Assembly (NCBI GenBank): GCA_947165235.1
Contig: CAMUZN010000001.1
Coordinates: 106,242-170,241 of the forward strand
DNA from: an uncultured Mycoplasmataceae bacterium
GTDB lineage: Bacteria; Bacillota_I; Bacilli_A; Mycoplasmatales; Mycoplasmoidaceae
Length of the DNA: 64,000 bases
Reading direction: 5' to 3'
A program made the position numbers and the translations under genes. Under the pieces are notes generated by a model. That model did no database searches. It saw only the letters and a program-made list of their open reading frames with translations, and had not been told where the DNA came from. The number at the start of each line of letters is the position of its first letter. Within the stretch, counting starts at the first letter, position 1. Shown here in pieces: positions 33,402 through 45,444 of this stretch.

Positions 33402-35883
33402 TACTTTGGTTTTTTAATTTTAAAAAATTACTAAAATCAATATTTACTGTTTTGTTGGTAATTAAATAATTCCTTAATAATTTCTCTTTTCTTTCGGCGG
33501 AAATAATTTTGTTGTCAAACAATTTATCAAAGAATATTTTTACCCCTTCAGGATTATAGCGGCGGTGAATACTAATAATAATTTTGTGAGCAATTTTTTC
33601 TTTCATTGAATCGAAAAGTTTGTCAGCTTCTTCTGTATAAATGTTTAATGGCGATTTTTGTTCGAGCGAACGCAAAGACACACCTTCGCGCATTTTTGCA
33701 ATTTGATCCAAATGATTTATCCATTGTGAATCAATGTTTTCAATCATAATATTCTTAATTGCAATATTGGTATGTTTGTGATCTAAATTGGAAAATTTAC
33801 ATATTACCGAAAGTTTTAAAATCAATTTAATTTTTTCAACTATTTTATCTTTATCAATTTTATCAAAGTCGGATTTTTCAAAAATATTGAAAAATAATAT
33901 TTCTTTATTAATAGCTTTTGCTAATTTTTCACCATCGACAAAAAGATTATTCTCCGTTGAAGGAAAAAATTTTATTAAATCTTTAGAGACAACACCAATC
34001 ATTTTGTTAACAATTTCCATATTGTTAAAATTTAATAGAATTTGATCCCTTTGCTTGTAAATTAGTTCTCGTTGATTTGATAAAACTGTGTCATAATCAA
34101 TAAGATTTTTCCGCATATCGTAATTTAAACCTTCAATTTTTTTTTGAATAGCATTTATTATTTTGTTAAAAAAGATCGAATCAAAATACTTATCGTTTTT
34201 TATTTTTGAGGTAGCTTTTTTTACTTTATCACCAAGAAAACGCAAAAACAATGGATCTTCCAATGAAATAAAAAAACATGTTGTTCCTGGATCACCTTGG
34301 CGTCCGGCACGACCACGCAATTGGTTATCAATTCGTCTTGACTCATTTTTATTCGTACCGATAACAAAAAGTCCACCCAATTCTCTAACACCTTCGCCTA
34401 ATTTAATATCTGTTCCACGTCCAGCCATATTCGTTGAAATTGTAATGGCGTATTTTTGACCAGCTTGAGCAATAATTTTTGCTTCAGCAAAATTGTTTCG
34501 AGCATTCAATAATTCAAATTTTAATCCTTTATTTTTTAACAACAAAGCTAATTCTTCCGAATCCTCAACAGAACCAGTACCAATTAAAATAGGACGACCC
34601 TTGGCATGTAATTGCTCGATTGTTGAAACAACGTGTGCCCATTTTGCTTCTTTTGTCTCAAAGATATAATCATTTAGATCTTTACGAATTATTTTTTTAT
34701 TTGTTGGAATAGGAACAACAACCATATTGTAATTGTTTAATAATTCTTCAGCTGCTGTTAATGCCGTTCCAGAAAAACCTGATAATTTGTGGTAAAGACG
34801 AAAAAAAGATTGATATGTTATTGTGGCAACAGTGTTATTCTCTGGATCAATCGGTACATTTTCTTTAGCTTGTATTGCTTGCTGTAATCCAGCATTATAT
34901 GATCTTCCTTCTAAAATTCTCCCTGTAAAATGATCAACTAACTGAATTTTATTGTCTTTAACAATATATTGAACACCATACTCAAAAAGATAGTTAGCAA
35001 TAAGAGAATTTTTTATTTTATGAATTAGTTCTGAATTTTCGAAAACATACAACTTTTCGATTTTTAAATTTTTTTGAACTTTGTCAACACCCGATTCTGT
35101 TAATGATATAGTTTGACTTTCGTGATCAATTGTATAGTCTTGCTTGGTTAATGTTTTAACACATTTATCAATTGAAAGATAAAAAAAATGATCATGTTTT
35201 GGTTGCCCAGAAATTATCAAAGGAGTACGTGATTCATCAATTAAAATTGAATCTGCTTCGTCAATAATAGCATAATTTAATTCCCTTAATACCTTTTGGT
35301 CGTAATCGGTTACCATGTTATCGCGCAAATAATCAAATCCCAATTCGGCATTGGTTGTATATGTAATATCAAAAGAGAACATTTTACGTTTCTCGTTTTG
35401 ATCCATACTTGCCAAATTGTAACCAACCGTAATACCTAATGGATTAAGACATTGGGCACAAAATTGTGCATCTCTTTTAACTAAATATTCGTTAACAGTA
35501 ACAACATGGACCCCTTTTTTTAACAATGCATTTAAATAAGCGACAATGACAACTGTTAATGTCTTCCCTTCACCAGTATACATTTCCGCAAAGTCCCCGT
35601 TGTTAGCAACAATTGCCCCCACTATTTGAACATGAAAAGCAAACAATCCATGAACGCGATAAATCGCCTCACGAGCAACAGCAAAAGCGTTTGGCAAAAT
35701 ATCTTCCAATTTTTTTCCATTTTTTAATTCGTTTAAAAAAATGTTAGTTTGATTAGATAGTTCAGCATCTGTCATTTTGCGATAAATTGGTTCCAATGAA
35801 TCGATTTGTTTGGCAATGCGGTTTGCTTTTCATAATAAACGTCGCCTTGGTGAGATAAATTTAAATAAGTTTTTAATGAACAT
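33394..35883 (-). CDS. secA: Preprotein translocase subunit SecA
   Basis: SecA, 829 residues, ATPase that pushes preproteins through SecYEG. Walker A is MYTGEGKTLTVV near residue 100, the DEAD box is AIIDEADSILIDESRTPL near 205, and TNMAGRGTDIKL and RGRAGRQGDPG are in the second helicase domain. It ends without the C-terminal Cys-rich zinc motif, as in many mollicutes. Start ATG 35883 (MFIKNLFKFISP) gives the full N-terminus; an internal start at 35796 would truncate it. UGA Trp at about residue 17. Confidence 0.95.
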
Positions 35884-35992
35884 AAAAAGCAAAAAATGAT
35901 TATTTTAATTATATGAATTTACTATTTTATATATTTAAAAGTCAAAAGAATAAATGACATGATAATTAAACAATATAAACAAGAAAAGACCA

Positions 35993-36607
35993 ATGAATTT
36001 ATTAACCGAAAATGAAATTAAACTTATTGAAACATATAAGATAAAGCATGATAAAAAAATTATTTACTATTTTTTTGATAAATATAAAAATGATGCGGTT
36101 AAATATTTAAACTACAAAATTTTGAATAGATGATATCAAAGTCCTTTTGAGAAACAAGATTTTATTTCATACATTTGAAAGGCCGTTGAAAAAACACTAA
36201 TTAATTTTGACATAAAAAATTTGAAAAACCAAATTAAAGGAATAGTTTTTAAGATATCATATGATTTAATAAAAAGAGAGAAAATAAAATTATTAACAAA
36301 TGGGCATAAAATTTTAAACAATTCGTTGCCGCTAGAAAAAATAAAAGATAACTTCTGATTGAATAATAAATTTATTGACAAAAAGCAAACTATTTCCACA
36401 CAGAAAATTGATCTAAAAATTTTTCTAGAAAATTTTATTAAAACAAAAGTAAAAAATAGTAAAAAAGATGTTTATAGTCGAGTAATTTATTTGAAAAGTT
36501 GCGGCTTTAGTAATGATGAAATTGCAAATAAATTGAATTTAAAAACTCATCAAATCAGATACATTTTGGATTGTCTAATTGAAGAAGGAAAAAAATACTT
36601 TAAGTAA
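35993..36607 (+). CDS. Sigma-70-family (ECF/SigH-like) RNA polymerase sigma factor, divergent
   Basis: A 204-residue protein starting at ATG 35993. The N-terminal half resembles sigma region 2: KQDFISYIWKAVEKTLINFD (like DLxQEx..IWkAiekFD) and ISYDLIKREKIK in the region 2.3-2.4 position. The C-terminal 40 residues contain a helix-turn-helix FSNDEIANKLNLKTHQIRYI like region 4.2. UGA is read as Trp at three places. The only other sigma factor expected in such a genome is the large housekeeping RpoD. Minimal alternative sigma factors exist in some mycoplasmas (for example MG428, which controls recombination genes). It ends exactly against dnaN, tail to tail with 0 nt between stops. Confidence 0.68.
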
Positions 36608-37723
36608 TTAATTACTAAAAGGCATAATTAAATTCACAAAGTCTTTATTTTCGGTTGTTATTATTATTGGTGAATTTTTGCCATTGCAATTAAATGTAAC
36701 TAGTGGCGAGTCTATTGTTGAAATAATTTGACTTATCATCTTTTGATTTAATTTAATTTCAATAAAACCAATATTCTTCTCAATAAATTTTATTTCTTCG
36801 AAAGAATTTCCAATTTCAATTGAATTAAACTTAACATTTAAAGTGGTGTCGGAAACGACAAAATCAGCAATTGGTTTTGTGTCGCTAGTAACAAATAGAC
36901 TTCCACGATTCAACGCTTTTAGTAATTTGTTTGTTTCAATTGTAAAATGGTAATTTTGCTTGGCAAGAATTTTATCAACAATTTGTGGATAATTGTTATC
37001 GTATAGAGAAAAAGATAATGAAATATCGGAAAACTTAAAGATAACCTTCTTATCATTAGTATAAACTTCAACATCGGTATTGTCTTGATTTAAAAAGATA
37101 TCACTTACAACCTTTATTGATTGAGCATCAATGACAAATTTGATTTTATCACCAAGATACTTAAATTTATAGTAACCAACAACAACCCGGTTTGTCGTTA
37201 TGCATTCCAAATAATTATTATCTAAACAATTAAATAAAATTCCATTGATACAATTGAATCTATCATCGTATGTTGTCGGCAAAAACATAATTAATTTTTT
37301 CACAATATTATCAATATTATCCTTTTTCAATATAATTTTTTTTCAATTCAAACAATTAAAATCAATTACCGGAAAAGAATAATTTTCAATTAAATTTATC
37401 ATGCATGAAAAATTAATTGTTTTTATTTGCAAAATGTTGGCATCAACTTGACTAAATTCAATTTCTTTTTCCTCAATTTTTGCAACAATATTAAAAATAA
37501 ATCTGGCTTTGATTAGAAAGGTGCCTTCTTCTTCGATTTTTGCTTCATTTATTACTTGTTTAAAACTATCATTTCCGTTCGTTGTCGTTAAAGAAATTGT
37601 GTTTTTATCGACCTTAAAAAGAATTGACGAAAAAACTAAATTTATATTGTTTTCGTTACCAACAATTGTATTGGCATTTTTTAAGGCTTCAAAAATTATT
37701 TTTTTTGTAATAGTAAATTTCAT
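36608..37723 (-). CDS. dnaN: DNA polymerase III beta subunit (sliding clamp)
   Basis: DnaN, 371 residues, assembled across the UGA Trp at 37343-37345. It forms the ring-shaped processivity clamp. The three-domain repeat pattern is visible by secondary structure (for example LVFSSILFKV, then TTNRVVVGYYKF, and the C-terminal IITTENKDFVNLIMPFSN, the usual hydrophobic C-terminus). Length fits the family. It lies directly downstream of dnaA with a 145 nt gap, as in the canonical origin order. Confidence 0.95.
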
Positions 37724-37868
37724 TTATTTTTTGTTAGATTTTTGTATATTATTATATATTTCTTTTTGCTTCTTTTTCTTTGTGTGTTAATGTTGGTAAA
37801 TATGGTCAAATGATCTTAATTTAGAAAATGATTGGTTTATAAACAAACAAATTAACTAATTTAACAAA
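37724..37868 (-). other. dnaA-dnaN intergenic region, possible origin element
   Basis: The 145 nt AT-rich gap between dnaA and dnaN. One degenerate DnaA-box-like site is seen at 37837-37845 (TTATAAACA, 7 of 9 matches to TTATCCACA). This is a common site for oriC elements in mollicutes, but a cluster of good DnaA boxes is not present. Confidence 0.3.
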
Positions 37869-39227
37869 TTAAATTTTGTAATAAATTTTTTCGATTATAT
37901 TTTTAAGGTCAATATTTTTATTTAGAAGTTTTTCAACATTGTTTATTGCCGTAATTATTGTTGAGTGATGACGCCCAGAAAATAATTGCCCAATGTGTGC
38001 ATATGTCATATCGCATTTTTTTCGTAGAATATACATTGCTATATTTCGTGGGTTAATCAATTTACCAATTCGCGATTTTGATTTAAGCATGTTTGCATTT
38101 ACGCCGTAGTTTAATGCCACTTGCTCAATAACGATATTTGGATCAAAATCCAAACCATATTTTTTTATTTCATTTTTATTTGATGGTTCAAAAATCATTT
38201 TTATTGTTTGCAAATCAATAATTGGATTTTTTAAAGAATTACTTGAAGCAAAAAAAAAGACTTGGTTTATTTGCCCCTCTAATCTTCTAATATCGCCATT
38301 ATTGCGGTTAACAATATAATTTAGCGCATCTTCCGAAAGAACAATATCAGCATTTAAATTTTTTATTTTTTTATTGGCAATGTTCTTTAACATCGCCTTG
38401 TCAGGTTTTTTTATGGTAGCAAAAATACCAGAGTGAAAGCGTGATTTTATTCGTTGTTCAAAGCCGTCTAAATTATCTGGGTCCGTATCCGATGTTCAAA
38501 CAACATATTTTCCATTCGCAACATTATTGTTAAAAATATTAAACAGAATTTCTCTTATTTTGTTTTTGTTTAACAAAATTTGTATGTCATCAATTAATAG
38601 TAAATCGTATTTTTCATATTTTGTCTTTATTGTTTCAATTGCCATTTTATTTTGATCGCACAATGCAATATATATTTCGCGTGCGAAATCATCAGCCGAA
38701 ATATATTTAATTAATTTAAATGGGAATTTTTTGTTATATTCATTACCTATTGCATGAAGCAAATGAGTTTTTCCTAAACCAACACTTGCACAAATAAATA
38801 AAGGATTAATAAAATTATTAGAAGTAATGGATTTGCTTGATAAAACGGCCTTTCTATTAAATTCGCCAACAATAAAATTTGTGAAAGTATAGTTTTTATT
38901 TACTCCTTCCGCCATTGCCATAATGTTATTTTTAGTAAATTCTTTTTTTTGTGGTATTTTTTCTTTTGTTGTAACAAAAAATTCAAAATTAATTAAGGGG
39001 ATGTTTTTATTAAACATTTCTTCAATTTTTGACAAGTAATTGTTGTTAATGATTTGCTGACTAAAATCATTTTTTGCCAAAAGTGTTATTTTATTATTAT
39101 CAATAGAATGGATTATTAGTGTTGTTATGTATTGATCGAAAAAATCGACATTATCAACAATTTGTTTCATTTCTTTGATTGTATTTTTAAATGTTTCCCT
39201 AATGAGATTTAGATCAATCTTATCCAT
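37869..39227 (-). CDS. dnaA: Chromosomal replication initiator protein DnaA
   Basis: DnaA, 452 residues, binds oriC and melts it with ATP. Domain I is at the N-terminus; Walker A is ASVGLGKTHLLHAIG near residue 147; Walker B is LLIDDIQIL near 213; the box VII/sensor region follows a UGA Trp at 38496; and the domain IV DNA-binding signature is FSGRHHSTIITAI near residue 420. Length is family-typical. It is divergent from rpmH across 97 nt of AT-rich DNA. Confidence 0.97.
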
Positions 39228-39324
39228 AAAATTTATTTTTTAAAAGCAACAATATAAAGACAATCATATTAATAATATATAATATTTTCGTCTAAAATTA
39301 GTTTACTATTAATATTTTAAGATT
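39228..39324. other. dnaA-rpmH divergent intergenic region, candidate oriC
   Basis: The 97 nt between the divergent dnaA and rpmH genes is A+T rich, including the run ATTAATAATATATAATATT near 39268-39286 that could be a DNA-unwinding element and holds TATAAT promoter-like sequence. No exact TTATCCACA box is seen. Gene order alone (dnaN-dnaA / rpmH-rnpA-yidC) points to oriC lying here or in the dnaA-dnaN gap. Confidence 0.4.
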
Positions 39325-39471
39325 ATGAAAAGAACTTATCAACCCAATAAAGCAAAAAGGGCGAAAACACACGGTTTTTTAACTAGATCGAGGACAAAAA
39401 ATGGACGCAAAATAATTGCTAGTCGTAGAAAAAAAGGTCGTTACAAATTAACTGTTTCGGATGAAAAGTAA
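39325..39471 (+). CDS. rpmH: 50S ribosomal protein L34
   Basis: L34, 48 residues, very basic. It starts [18 protein letters not shown], has [19 protein letters not shown] and ends LTVSDEK. Length and sequence are canonical. It is the first gene of the rightward rpmH-rnpA-yidC run and overlaps rnpA by 11 nt, as is typical. Confidence 0.97.
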   Translation: MKRTYQPNKAKRAKTHGFLTRSRTKNGRKIIASRRKKGRYKLTVSDEK

Positions 39472-39808
39472 AAATGCGATTAAACTCATTAGTTTAAAAT
39501 TAAATGTTGATATCGTTAAAATTTTACATAAAGGCAAAAAAATTATTTTAAAGAATAGTGATGTTTGATTGTTAAAAACCGACAATAAAGCAGTTTTTAA
39601 ATATGCTTTACTTGTCAACAAAAGTTACTTTAAATTAGCTGTAGTGCGCAACAAAATTAAGCGAATTTTGCGTTCTTTATTACAAGAAATTGTAATGGTT
39701 GGTGGGATTGCATTTTTAATTAGACCAAAAAGTGAATTTATTAATTTTAGTTATAATCAAAACAAACATTTTTTCATCGAAGTTTTTAAGCAATATGCAA
39801 ATTTTTAA
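39461..39808 (+). CDS. rnpA: Ribonuclease P protein component
   Basis: RnpA, 115 residues, basic cofactor of RNase P RNA in 5' maturation of tRNAs. The RNR-type signature appears as [17 protein letters not shown]. The N-terminus is divergent and Lys-rich. ATG 39461 lies in the end of rpmH; one UGA Trp at 39566. It overlaps yidC by 14 nt. Confidence 0.93.
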
Positions 39809-40913
39809 TCGTGATAAAAATGATTCGAATTTTGTTAGTAGTCCTTTTTGACAAGTTGATGATAACAATAAAAAAAATACGATAAAGAAAATTTTTAAAC
39901 AAATTTTTTTTTTCGTTAAATTATCCATTTTTATTTTCATGTTAGTAATGGGTTTGTGAGGGTGCTCACAAGCCTCATTTGACTCTACAACATCCCAAAA
40001 TTTAAATGTCGGTTGTGGTTTAGAGTATGGATACCAATTCGGAACCACTGGTGATTATAATTTTGATGTCCAATCTTCATTTAATTTTGGTCAATATTCA
40101 ACATTTACAAACTGATCAATGGCATATGGACCATTTTATGCTTTTTTTATCTGACCAGCGGCCTTTTTTGTTACAAACTTTATGTATTTAACCCGCAATT
40201 ATTGGGGTGGAACAAACACATTGCTTTCTTTATTTATTTTATTGCTATTCATTCGTGGAACAACATTATTATTGTCATTAAAATCAACTTTTCATAATGA
40301 AAAGATGTTAGAAATAAAAAATAAAATATCACAAATAAACGAAAAATATAAGGATTTAAAAGATTTTAAATCTCGTCAAATGAAACAATATGAAATTTCT
40401 AATCTTTATAAAAAAAATAAGATTAAACCGTTTGCCGCTTTTCAACAAATGTTTTTAACGATGCCAATTTTTTTAATTATTTATCGAATTGTTGGTATTG
40501 TTCGACCAATAAAAAATTCTGTTCTATTCAATATTTGGTCTTTTTCCGCTAATCCATTAACAGAAACTTTTTCAAATTTCAATCAAGGTGGTTGGGTTTA
40601 TATTTTCTTTTTGGTTATTGTAATGTTGGGGCAATTTTGATCACTAAAAATACCACAGATTTTAGCAAAAAAACGATACAATAATATTTCAAATGTATCA
40701 TCAAGTGTTGGAAGTTCTTTCAATAAAACAAAAATAACTCAAAATATTTTTATTATTGTTATGTGTTTAATCGTTGTTTTTTCACCGTGTGGTGTAGGAG
40801 TTTATTGATTTCTTAGTGGTATTTTTAGTATTATTCAATCATACATATTACATAAAATTTTGCTAAATAAAAAACACGCAAACAAGAAATTCAAAATTAG
40901 TTTTGAATTTTAA
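39795..40913 (+). CDS. yidC: Membrane protein insertase YidC (Oxa1 family)
   Basis: A 372-residue insertase that helps SecYEG fold membrane proteins. A first hydrophobic segment at about residues 42-56 ends FMLVMGLWGCS, which looks like a lipobox. After a Ser/Gly/Asn-rich loop come the conserved Oxa1 segments, including PFAAFQQMFLTMPIFLIIYR near residue 213 and YWFLSGIFSIIQSYILHK near the end; the C-terminal tail is basic. Starts ATG 39795 inside rnpA and crosses many UGA Trp codons to TAA 40911. Confidence 0.92.
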
Positions 40914-40942
40914 TAAGATTAGCCAATATATAGATTTAGTTT

Positions 40943-41740
40943 ATGCAAAAAACAAATTCTAATCTAAATTCGTTTATTCCATCAAAAAATATGGGACAAA
41001 ACTTCTTAATTGATCACAAAATAATTAATGATATTTATCAAACAATTAATGATTTGGATCAGTATGATGCTATTTTGGAAATTGGCCCAGGAACAGGTGT
41101 TCTTACTAATTTTTTAATTACAAAAGGCAAGCATTTATTTTGTGTTGAGCTCGACAAAAAATTATTTTCGTTTCTACAAAAAAAGTTTATTGGTAAAAAA
41201 AGATTTTGTTTAATTAATGACGATATTTTAAAAATAAATTTTGATCATTTGTTTAATCAGTTTCAACGAGTTGTTGTCGTTGCTAACATTCCTTACAATA
41301 TAACTTCACCAATTATTATCAAATGCCTAAAAAATAAAAAAATATTGAAAATGTATTTCATGATGCAATTTGAAGTAGCTTCAAAATTACATCAGTATCA
41401 GATTAATCATAATCGCAATGCATTTAGCAATATCGTTAATTACCATTGCCATATTGAAAAATTTTTCGATGTCGATCGTAATTGCTTCTTTCCTCAACCT
41501 CGAATAAATTCATCATTTATTTCATTAACAAAAAAAAATGGTATTGAATATGATTCTAATTTTCATCGGTTTTTAAATGTGATTTTTAAGTTCAAGCGAA
41601 AAAAAATTGTGAATAATTATCCTTTTAAAAAGCAAATTCAAGATTGATTAATAAATCATAAAATCGATTTAAATGTTCGTGCTGAACAACTTGATTACAA
41701 AACATTATTTAAGATGTATAGTGACTTAGTTGTTGGGTAA
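40943..41740 (+). CDS. rsmA: 16S rRNA (adenine-1518/1519-N6) dimethyltransferase
   Basis: RsmA (KsgA), 265 residues, dimethylates two adenines in helix 45 of 16S rRNA. Features: SKNMGQNFLID at the start, SAM-binding AILEIGPGTGVLTNFL, and the catalytic NIPYNITSPII. The C-terminal helical domain continues past a UGA Trp at 41645. It is in the usual place after yidC. Confidence 0.95.
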
Positions 41741-41775
41741 AATAAAAATAACGATTAAATATAATCAAAATAATA

Positions 41776-43215
41776 GTGAACAGAGTTAGAACAAGATATG
41801 CACCGAGTCCAACAGGTTTTTTTCATATTGGTGGTGCACGAACAGCATTATTTAATTATTTGTTTGCCAAACACAATCATGGTGATTTTATCGTTAGAAT
41901 TGAAGATACCGATATTAAGCGTAATGTTGTGGGGGGTATCGAATCACAATTTTCTAATCTTAAATGGTTAGGAATCAAACCAGATGAATCATGTGAAAAT
42001 CCAAAAGAATTTGGGCCGTATATCCAATCACAAAAAATGCAAAGGTATAGAGATTTAGCATATAAGTTACTTTCTGAGGGCAAGGCGTATCGTTGTTTTT
42101 GTACACAAGAGGAATTAATAAAAAATCGAATTGATGCCGCAAATAAAGGTGTAACACCAAAATATAATCGTCATTGTCTTTTTCTATCAGAAAAAGAAAT
42201 ACAAAAAAAAATAAGTGACAAAATACCTTACACAATTAGATTAAAAATTATCGATAACAAAACGATATCATGAAAAGACATGTTTCGTGGGGAAATTGCT
42301 GTTCCCACTAATTGTCTTACTGACCCAGTCATTTTAAAATCTAACGGTATTGCTATGTATAACTTTGCTGTTGTTGTTGATGACAGTGATATGAAAATAA
42401 CTCATGTTATTCGTGGAGAAGAACATATTTCCAACACGCCATATCAAATTGCTATTCGTGATGCCTTGGGTTTTAATAATAAAATTGAATACGGTCATAT
42501 ATCATTAATTGTCGGCAAAGATGGAAAAAAATTGTCAAAGCGCGATCAATCTTTACACCAATTTATTCAAAACTATCGTGATTTAGGCTTTCACCCCCAT
42601 GCGGTTACTAATTTTCTTGCTTTATTAGGTTGATCACCAAAAACAAATGTTGAAATATTAAGTATGGAGCAACTAGTTAATGATTTTGATGTTGATCGTG
42701 TTTCAAAATCACCATGTTTTTTTGATTTTGATCGGATGAAATGAATGAGCAACCAATATATTAGTAAAATGAGTGATGAGGATTATTTGTCCTTTGTTAA
42801 AAAATTTATCAATGTTGATTTAAGTAAATTTAAACATCAGATTGATGAAATTTTATTGTTGTACAAAAAGCAAATTAGCTACGCTAAAGAAATTAACGAT
42901 TTAATTCATAATACTTTTTTTGTTTACAACCCCCAAGAAGTTTGCAATAAAATAATTACTGAACAATGGCAAAAAGTTGTCCAAAGTTTTATTAGCTCAA
43001 TTAATCAAATTGACGAAATTAATTTAGAAAGTATAAAAAAGATTTTTAAACAAGTAAAAGATATTACGAAAGCATCAGGCAAAGATTTGTTTATGCCCAT
43101 TAGATTACTTGTTACTGGCGTGGAACATGGACCAGAATTATTAAAAATAATATTAATATTGGGTAAAAAAGAAATTAAAGACCGTATTAGCAAATACATT
43201 AATTCTTTAAAGTAA
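41776..43215 (+). CDS. gltX: Glutamyl-tRNA synthetase
   Basis: GltX, 479 residues, class I synthetase. The HIGH-type motif is [17 protein letters not shown] at residues 11-27, and KMSKS appears as [11 protein letters not shown] near residue 256. The C-terminal anticodon-binding region ends [19 protein letters not shown]. The only plausible start is GTG 41776 ([14 protein letters not shown]). Length is family-typical. tRNA-Glu and tRNA-Gln are both possible substrates in organisms that use the amidotransferase route. Confidence 0.95.
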
Positions 43216-43256
43216 TACCAATGGGATTACATATATATAATTAATGATAGTTAAAA

Positions 43257-43706
43257 ATGATTACTAAACAAATTATTACTTTAGCCTATGAATTGGCATT
43301 AAAAAATTATAAAAACAAGCCTTTTACTTTTATGCAAATTTGAAAGGATTTGGTGAAAAAGTGTAAATTCGATGATGATGAGCAAAAAAATATTTCTCAA
43401 TTTTATGTTGACATATTGCAAGATAAAAGGTTTATTTTTATTGGTAATAAAAAATGAAAAATTCGTGAATTTTTAAAACACGATGAAATTGTAAAATTAG
43501 AAAATGCATTATATGATTTTGAACAAGAAGGGGAAGAAATTGATGACACCAATTCAAAAATGAGCAATAAAAAAACAAATGATAACGAAATGTACTATGA
43601 AGACAACGATGATGACGAAAAATTTAATTACAATCAGACCGCAAAAAAAGAACAAGCAGATTTACTTGATAACAATGATGAAAATGCTTCAGACGAACCA
43701 GAATAA
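43257..43706 (+). CDS. rpoE: DNA-directed RNA polymerase delta subunit
   Basis: A 149-residue delta subunit, a Gram-positive-type accessory factor that increases RNA polymerase specificity and recycling. The N-terminal HARE domain has FTFMQIWKDLVK and QFYVDILQDKRFIFIGNKKW, and from about residue 90 the chain becomes an acidic, disordered tail rich in Asp, Glu and Asn, as expected. UGA Trp codons are at residues 29 and 68. It sits between gltX and ychF. Confidence 0.88.
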
Positions 43707-43734
43707 TTTTTATTAATTATTCTTTAGGGAGTAT

Positions 43735-44832
43735 ATGAAATTATCGATTGGAATTGTTGGTTTACCAAATGTTGGCAAATCCACTCTTTTTAATGCCATC
43801 ACTAACTTAAATGTCGATGCTGCAAATTATCCTTTTGCAACAATTACCCCAAACATTGGTGTTGTTGCTGTTCCAGATGAGCGATTAGAGCAATTAAAAA
43901 AAATAATTAACCCCAAAAAAACAACTCCTGCGATTTGTCAATTTATTGATATTGCTGGATTAGTAAAAGGGGCCTCAAAAGGTGAAGGATTGGGTAATCA
44001 GTTTTTGGCAAATATTCGTGAAGTAAGTGCTATATGTCATATTGTAAGGTGTTTTAATGATAAGGGAATAACACATATATACAATACTGTCGACCCGCAA
44101 AGAGATGTCGAAATTATTAACATGGAACTAATCATCTCAGATTTAGGACTTGTTAATAAAAAAATTTTACGTGTTCATCAAAAGGCTTTATCAGGGGATA
44201 AAATTTCAATTAAACTTGATGATCTATATACAAAAATTAAAAAACATTTATTACAAAATAAATTGTTAAAAGATTTGGAATTATCACCTAGCGAAAAAGA
44301 TTTAATTAAATTGGATAATTTTTTGACAATTAAACCAACATTATATGTTGCCAACATTGACGAAAATGATTTAACTAATCCTACTACCAATTTTTATTAT
44401 CAAAAACTTAAAACATTTGTTAATGAAAAAGATATAGTTTTACCCATTTCAATACGTTTTGAGCAACAACTTTCTACATTACCACTTTTAGAAAAAAATA
44501 AAACAATTGAAGAATTAAATTTAGACAAGTCAGGATTAGATAAATTAATTGTTAATGCTTATAAATTATTGAATTTATCGTCTTTTTTTACTTTTGGGAA
44601 AGATGAAGTTAAAGCATGAACATTTGTTAATGGAATGAAAGCACCGGATTGTGGGGGTTTAATCCATAGTGACATAAAAAAAGGTTTTATTCGCGTCGAA
44701 GTAATGAATGCAAAAGATTTAATTAATTTAAAATCTGAAAATGAAGTTAAAAACAAAGGTTTATTAAGAATAGAAGGCAAAGATTACATAGTTAAAGATG
44801 GTGATGTTTGTTATTACCGATTCAATGTCTAA
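43735..44832 (+). CDS. ychF: Ribosome-binding ATPase YchF
   Basis: YchF, 365 residues, an Obg-family P-loop ATPase. G1 is GIVGLPNVGKSTLFNAIT at residues 6-23, NYPFATITPNIG follows, G3 is FIDIAGLVKGASKGEGLG, and the specificity element reads YVANIDENDL. The C-terminal TGS domain includes FVNGMKAPDCGGLIHSDI, reached after a UGA Trp at 44617. A GGGAG Shine-Dalgarno lies just upstream of the ATG. Confidence 0.96.
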
Positions 44833-44847
44833 TCTATAATATTCATT

Positions 44848-45444
44848 ATGACAAAAATAAATTCCTTCAATGCTAAAAAGGGCCAAATAGAAGTTATTTG
44901 TGGTCCAATGTTTTCTGGGAAAACAGAGGAATTATTGCGTAGACTAAACCAACTTAAGTATTATGATGCACATTATTTATTATTCACACCAAAAATCGAT
45001 ACTCGTTCGCCAAAATATGCACGATCACGAAATGGGAGGAAATTATCATCGATCACTATTTCAAATTCAATGGAAATAATTAAATACATTAAAAAAATAA
45101 AGAAAAAGGTAGATGTTATTGCGATTGATGAAGCACAATTTTTTGATAACAATTTATCATTAATTTGTAATCGCTTAGCGAACGAAAATTATCTTGTTAT
45201 TGTTTCTGGTTTAGATATGGATTTTAATGGCAAACCATTTCCCGCAATGAAGGAATTACTAATTACAGCTGAAAAAGTATTCAAATTAAAAGCAATTTGT
45301 TCAGTTTGTGGTGCCAAAGCTTCTTTTACTGAACGAACAAATATTAATAGTAAAAAACAAATTGTAATTGGTGATAAAAAAATATATTCTGCTCGTTGTC
45401 GTCATTGCCATTCGTTAAGTAAAAGTAGAATTTTTCAAAAATAA
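44848..45444 (+). CDS. tdk: Thymidine kinase
   Basis: Tdk, 198 residues, phosphorylates thymidine in salvage. P-loop CGPMFSGKTEELLRR is near residue 20, the DEAQFF motif near 95, the lasso loop follows, and two Cys pairs for zinc are CSVCGAKA and CRHC. Consistent with an organism that depends on nucleoside salvage. It is the last gene of the rightward origin-side operon. Confidence 0.95.
   Translation: MTKINSFNAKKGQIEVICGPMFSGKTEELLRRLNQLKYYDAHYLLFTPKIDTRSPKYARSRNGRKLSSITISNSMEIIKYIKKIKKKVDVIAIDEAQFFDNNLSLICNRLANENYLVIVSGLDMDFNGKPFPAMKELLITAEKVFKLKAICSVCGAKASFTERTNINSKKQIVIGDKKIYSARCRHCHSLSKSRIFQK

Noticed and set aside
33788..34459. Two plus-strand ORFs inside secA
   Set aside because: Antisense shadows of a highly conserved gene; composition and lack of start context argue against coding.
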